A stretch of 25,566 nucleotides of DNA from Candidatus Peregrinibacteria bacterium. Lineage in GTDB: Bacteria; Patescibacteriota; Gracilibacteria; UBA1369; UM-FILTER-53-11. Position numbers and translations under genes: made by a program. The stretch lies in contig JAHFJU010000013.1 of NCBI GenBank assembly GCA_023245725.1, forward strand, positions 1-25,566, given 5' to 3'. The notes under the pieces are model-generated. The model had not been told where the DNA came from and searched no databases. It was given only the letters and a program-made list of their open reading frames with translations. Positions 22,645 to 25,566 of the stretch are shown piece by piece. The first letter of the stretch is position 1; each line of letters starts with the position of its first letter.

Positions 22645-22673
22645 ATCATAACACAATACCCCCCCCCTCGTAA
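22645..22673 (-). promoter_or_regulatory. Possible promoter with a G9 tract in its spacer
   Basis: On the minus strand TATGAT (22645-22650, 5/6) is preceded by a 17-nt spacer made of nine G plus TATTGTGT, and then by TTACGA (22668-22673, only 3/6). The homopolymer (C9 on the plus strand, 22659-22667) is the longest C or G run noticed in the window. A length change would alter the spacer, the arrangement known from phase-variable promoters. Confidence 0.4.
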
Positions 22674-22833
22674 ATGGCGAGCCGCTGAAAACAGCTATTC
22701 CTCTTAGTTGCGATTCGAATTAGAATTCAGATACGGGCATTGCGTCATTCTACCTTTATTCCGTAATTCTTTCCCGGGAACACATTTCTGCAATGATTTA
22801 GAGGAGTTGTAAATAGAGCCATCAAAAAAGGTT

Positions 22834-24192
22834 TTATTCATCTTCCATCGCCGGCCTTCGTGATTTTTCAATATCGTAAAACTTCATTTTCGCACGCTCG
22901 AACATAAGCTCAATATGACCTGTAGGCCCATTTCTGTGCTTTCGAATATAAACATCGGTAATTCCTTTTCGTTCAGTGTCTTCTTCGTAGTAGTCTTCGC
23001 GGTAAAGCATTAATACAACATCTGCATCTTGCTCAATCGAACCAGACTCACGCAAATCTGCTAGCTGAGGAACCTTTGAAGGACGCAACTCAACAGCTCG
23101 CGAGAGCTGAGAGAGAGCGATAATCGGCATGTGAAGCTCACGGGCAAGCGCCTTAAGCGCACGTGTGATTTCTGAAATTTCTTGAGTACGATTTGTCTGA
23201 CTAAAACCAGACTTCGCGCTTGCACTCATTAGTTGAAGATAGTCGATAACCAACGCGTCGAGGCCGTGCTCAGATTTTAAACGACGAGCCTTTGTTCGTA
23301 GTTCAACAATATTAGAAACAGGAGAGTCATCGATAAAAATTTTCGTCTGGTTCAAATCGTCCATTACAGAACCGATTCGAGCAAAATCTTCATCGGATAG
23401 TTTGCCTGTACGCATTTTCCATGAATCCACACCCAACAGCGCACAGAACATGCGTTCAACTAGCTGCTCCTTGCTCATTTCAAGAGAGATTAAACCGACC
23501 GATTTGTCATGACGGGCAATATTTTGGGCAATGTTCAGCGCAAAAGCAGTTTTTCCCATTGAAGGACGAGCTGCAATAATCACCAAATCGCTAGGATTAA
23601 AGCCTGAAAGTACGCCATCGAGTGATTTAAATCCTGTTGGAATTCCGAGGTATTTTTCTTTGGTATCAGGATCGTGCAAGTCAGAAATTTTCTCGTAAGT
23701 CGTAGCCAAAATATCTTTAATGTGCACAAATTTATCGCGAACGAATGTTTGAGAAATGTTGAATAACGATTTCTCGGCCTCTTCAAGAAGTTCATTAATT
23801 TCGCGCACTTCATCGTAGCCAAGAGCCATAATTTTGTCTCCAGCAGAAATAACTCTACGTAAAGTCGACTTGGTTTTTACAATGTGCGCATATTGAATAA
23901 CATGCGCCGCGGTAGGAACATCGATTGTAAGTTCGGCCAAATAAGATGTGCCTCCAACTTCTTCGAGTTTTCCGTGATCTTCAAGTAAATTTGATAGGAT
24001 TTTTAGGTCAATCGGAAGGTGACGGGCAAAACAATCTAGCATCGCCTGAAAAATAATTTCGTGTTTTCCAAAGTAAAAATCATCGGGATGCAAAAAATCG
24101 GCGACCTTAATAATGGCTTCTTTATCTATAATTAGAGCGCCAAGGGTTGCTTTTTCAGCCTCTTCTGAATGTGGTGGGATTTTAAGGGACAT
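22834..24192 (-). CDS. dnaB: Replicative DNA helicase DnaB
   Basis: The hexameric helicase that unwinds DNA ahead of the fork and recruits primase. The 452-residue protein has the N-terminal helical domain (PPHSEEAEKATLGALIID, residues 6-23, the usual start) and the C-terminal RecA-like domain: Walker A ARPSMGKTAFAL (about 207-218), LISLEMSKEQLVERM, Walker B DALVIDYLQLM, and the SQLSRAVE...ADLRESGSIEQDADVV region with the arginine finger and the catalytic-site residues. No intein or insertion is present. It is flanked by the two paralogous genes of unknown family. No DnaA-box cluster is seen nearby, so the origin is not obviously here. Confidence 0.97.
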   Translation of the reverse strand: MSLKIPPHSEEAEKATLGALIIDKEAIIKVADFLHPDDFYFGKHEIIFQAMLDCFARHLPIDLKILSNLLEDHGKLEEVGGTSYLAELTIDVPTAAHVIQYAHIVKTKSTLRRVISAGDKIMALGYDEVREINELLEEAEKSLFNISQTFVRDKFVHIKDILATTYEKISDLHDPDTKEKYLGIPTGFKSLDGVLSGFNPSDLVIIAARPSMGKTAFALNIAQNIARHDKSVGLISLEMSKEQLVERMFCALLGVDSWKMRTGKLSDEDFARIGSVMDDLNQTKIFIDDSPVSNIVELRTKARRLKSEHGLDALVIDYLQLMSASAKSGFSQTNRTQEISEITRALKALARELHMPIIALSQLSRAVELRPSKVPQLADLRESGSIEQDADVVLMLYREDYYEEDTERKGITDVYIRKHRNGPTGHIELMFERAKMKFYDIEKSRRPAMEDE

Positions 24193-24488
24193 ATTGAAAA
24201 ACTTAAATTCATCTTAATGAAATATTTATGAACTGAAAGTGAAATCGCTTGCGGGATTTGCACGAAATGAGCAAGGATAGTTGAAAAGTAGTGTAAAAGT
24301 GGAGGGGGTGAACGAAGGGGGAATGGGAAATTCTCAACCCCATAACAGAAATGCCGTCAAAAAACTATTCCACGGTTAGTTACTTCCACTCAACACGCTG
24401 TTTGCCCATATAGGTTTTAAATCCGACTACCGTAGACGGAAGGACGCTTTTATGTTATTATTAAGGCAACAAATAACCAAATAAATAT
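24193..24488. other. Intergenic region between divergent dnaB and unknown gene B
   Basis: About 300 bp with no gene. It must hold the promoters of dnaB (minus) and of the gene at 24489 (plus), but no pair of hexamers is convincing; TATTAT-like boxes lie at 24455-24463. A small near-palindrome, CCGACTAC-C-GTAGACGG (24422-24438), and G-rich purine tracts near 24301-24330 are visible. No DnaA boxes or tRNA were found. Confidence 0.4.
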
Positions 24489-25226
24489 ATGTCAGAAACT
24501 CCGAGCGAAAAAGTCGCAGCAGCGTGCCAATATATGACCACTGGCCAGACAGCAAGTGAATATAATAATTGTATTGCCCGCAACATGGCGACACTTGGTA
24601 GTGCTGAAAAATTCAATATAACGAAGAACGAATGGCTTGCCCCGCCAGACGTTGTAAATGCTTTGGGGAAATTTGGGTTACATTGGAATAATAAAGGCTT
24701 CGATATCCCTGGCACCACTTTTGCATACGCTTTTGATAATCAAACAAAAAATATTAGATTTGAGAAAGGTGCGTTCAACGGACAAGAAGGACTCAAAATG
24801 ACTATAGAAAATACCAGCGGACCAGATAACATAGTAATTATTACCTCTGATATATTAATTCAAGACGGCGACGTCATTGCACATTTTGCAGACTTCATGC
24901 CCGCACGCATAGACAGAACTCCTGAAAAACCAATACCCCAAGTACAGGCACTTTATGATAAATATCGAGATAGTGAGTGCGTACAAATTACTGGATCAGA
25001 AGATCACTTTATGTCAGCAAATAGGGGAACATTGAAGACCGATGAAATAGCCGTATATACCGGCATGCGGTCAGGAAATCCCTTCTTTTTCTATGAAAAT
25101 GGGAACTTCATTCAAGGATACAATCACGATATCAAAATGACACCGCAACAGTTAGACGAGTACATACAAAAAATGGTTGAGAGGAATACAAAAAGCAAAG
25201 CGCGCTCAAAAGAGCTGGGGTATTAA
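24489..25226 (+). CDS. Unknown-family protein B, paralogue of the gene at 21903
   Basis: A 245-residue protein, not recognised, without signal peptide or membrane helix. It shares the blocks listed for the minus-strand gene at 21903-22619 and the paired N-terminal cysteines (Cys13 and Cys28 here). Differences are spread along the whole length, so the duplication is old. The C-terminus is basic (KMVERNTKSKARSKELGY), unlike its paralogue. It is divergent from dnaB and convergent with the aminotransferase gene, with 11 bp between stop codons; the stop lies inside the small inverted repeat GGTATT-AA-AATACC (25219-25232). The conserved P-I-P-Q-V-Q-A-L-[FY]-D-K-Y block is the best handle for a search. 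Confidence 0.85.
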   Translation: MSETPSEKVAAACQYMTTGQTASEYNNCIARNMATLGSAEKFNITKNEWLAPPDVVNALGKFGLHWNNKGFDIPGTTFAYAFDNQTKNIRFEKGAFNGQEGLKMTIENTSGPDNIVIITSDILIQDGDVIAHFADFMPARIDRTPEKPIPQVQALYDKYRDSECVQITGSEDHFMSANRGTLKTDEIAVYTGMRSGNPFFFYENGNFIQGYNHDIKMTPQQLDEYIQKMVERNTKSKARSKELGY

Positions 25227-25237
25227 AATACCTAGAT

Positions 25238-25566
25238 TCAGTCGTCCGCATACGCCACCTCAAAAATCCCTTCTATCATCTCTGGAATTTTCGCCTGTGG
25301 CACACCGGCAAATGCAACGCGCAAACCGCTAGCACTCGGAACAACTCCAATTTTTTTCTCGGTTAGAAGCCGCTCAGCAATCGCCTTTGAATCGAGGCCG
25401 ATCGTATTTATAAAACAAAAAAATCCGCCATTGCATAAATCCATCTTTAGCCTTGTATTACCGTATTTTTTCACACCTTCTTCAATAGCCGCCATCATAA
25501 CTTTCCAGCGCGCGCCAAGCATTGCAATCGTATCGCCGCACTCTTTGTCAACAACATCCATTTTAT
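25238..25566 (-). CDS. Class I/II aminotransferase, C-terminal part only
   Basis: The last 109 residues or so of a pyridoxal-phosphate aminotransferase; the frame stays open to the window edge, so an ATG at 25561 is internal and the gene continues beyond the window. Visible is the C-terminal small domain with LCNGGFFCFI, GLDSKAIAERLLTEKKIGVVPSASG and the substrate-carboxylate Arg in GLRVAFAGVP. The lysine that binds the cofactor lies outside the window. The domain fits aspartate or aromatic aminotransferases; the substrate cannot be told from this fragment. Confidence 0.8.
   Translation of the reverse strand, partial: KMDVVDKECGDTIAMLGARWKVMMAAIEEGVKKYGNTRLKMDLCNGGFFCFINTIGLDSKAIAERLLTEKKIGVVPSASGLRVAFAGVPQAKIPEMIEGIFEVAYADD

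Noticed and set aside
1..25566. CRISPR array, rRNA genes, complete insertion sequence, prophage or origin of replication
   Set aside because: No regularly spaced repeats, rRNA sequence, paired terminal repeats with a transposase, phage structural genes or DnaA-box cluster were seen.

Overview
The window looks like a chromosomal segment of a small-genome Patescibacteria (CPR) bacterium, probably Parcubacteria. This is inferred from several traits. Base composition is A+T-rich and genes are tightly packed on both strands. A pilin-like two-helix secreted protein, a PRC-barrel protein, tandem DUF881 proteins and several proteins without recognisable relatives are typical of that group. Start codons almost all lack a Shine-Dalgarno sequence, and several follow a TATAAT-like box so closely that the mRNA should be leaderless or nearly so. 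TGA is used as a stop and all long frames read through in the standard bacterial code, so this is not a TGA-glycine lineage. No sequence search was run; family calls come from motifs.

Layout. 1-5.2 kb: the 3' part of murB, a pilin-like gene with a good promoter and bidirectional terminator, a PRC-barrel gene, a GIY-YIG gene and tRNA-Pro(TGG) set among broken tRNA-Pro pieces and small palindromes, an RRM RNA-binding protein with a leader hairpin, ybeY, a SpoU-type methyltransferase and a membrane-anchored helix-turn-helix protein. 5.2-8 kb: two DUF881 genes, then a protein-free, promoter- and terminator-bounded stretch of about 510 nt that folds into long helices (candidate structured RNA), then murI. 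8-11 kb: a three-gene flavin redox operon (FMN-binding protein, ApbE flavin transferase, RnfD/NqrB-like membrane domain fused to a ferredoxin-reductase-like domain). 11-15.3 kb: a Fic protein with operator-like repeats, a long GMP synthase resembling the human form, and an MscS channel. 15.3-20.8 kb: a 1327-residue multidomain protein of unknown function following mscS by 12 bp, then lysS convergent to it. 20.9-25.6 kb: an orphan RelB/DinJ-like antitoxin with its own operator, an IS1 InsA-like zinc-ribbon/HTH protein, a candidate 28-residue membrane peptide ending inside a large hairpin, two paralogous proteins of an unknown family on either side of dnaB, and the C-terminal part of an aminotransferase.

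How parts fit together. murB and murI feed peptidoglycan synthesis; guaA, lysS, dnaB, ybeY and the methyltransferase are housekeeping. The most coherent accessory unit is the flavin operon: ApbE could attach FMN to its neighbour, and the fused membrane oxidoreductase could pass electrons from NAD(P)H to that carrier. The best candidates for undescribed biology are the roughly 510-nt RNA, the compact flavin module, the large protein paired with MscS, the dnaB-flanking paralogue family (one member with a G9 tract in its likely promoter spacer), and the tRNA-Pro/GIY-YIG repeat unit.
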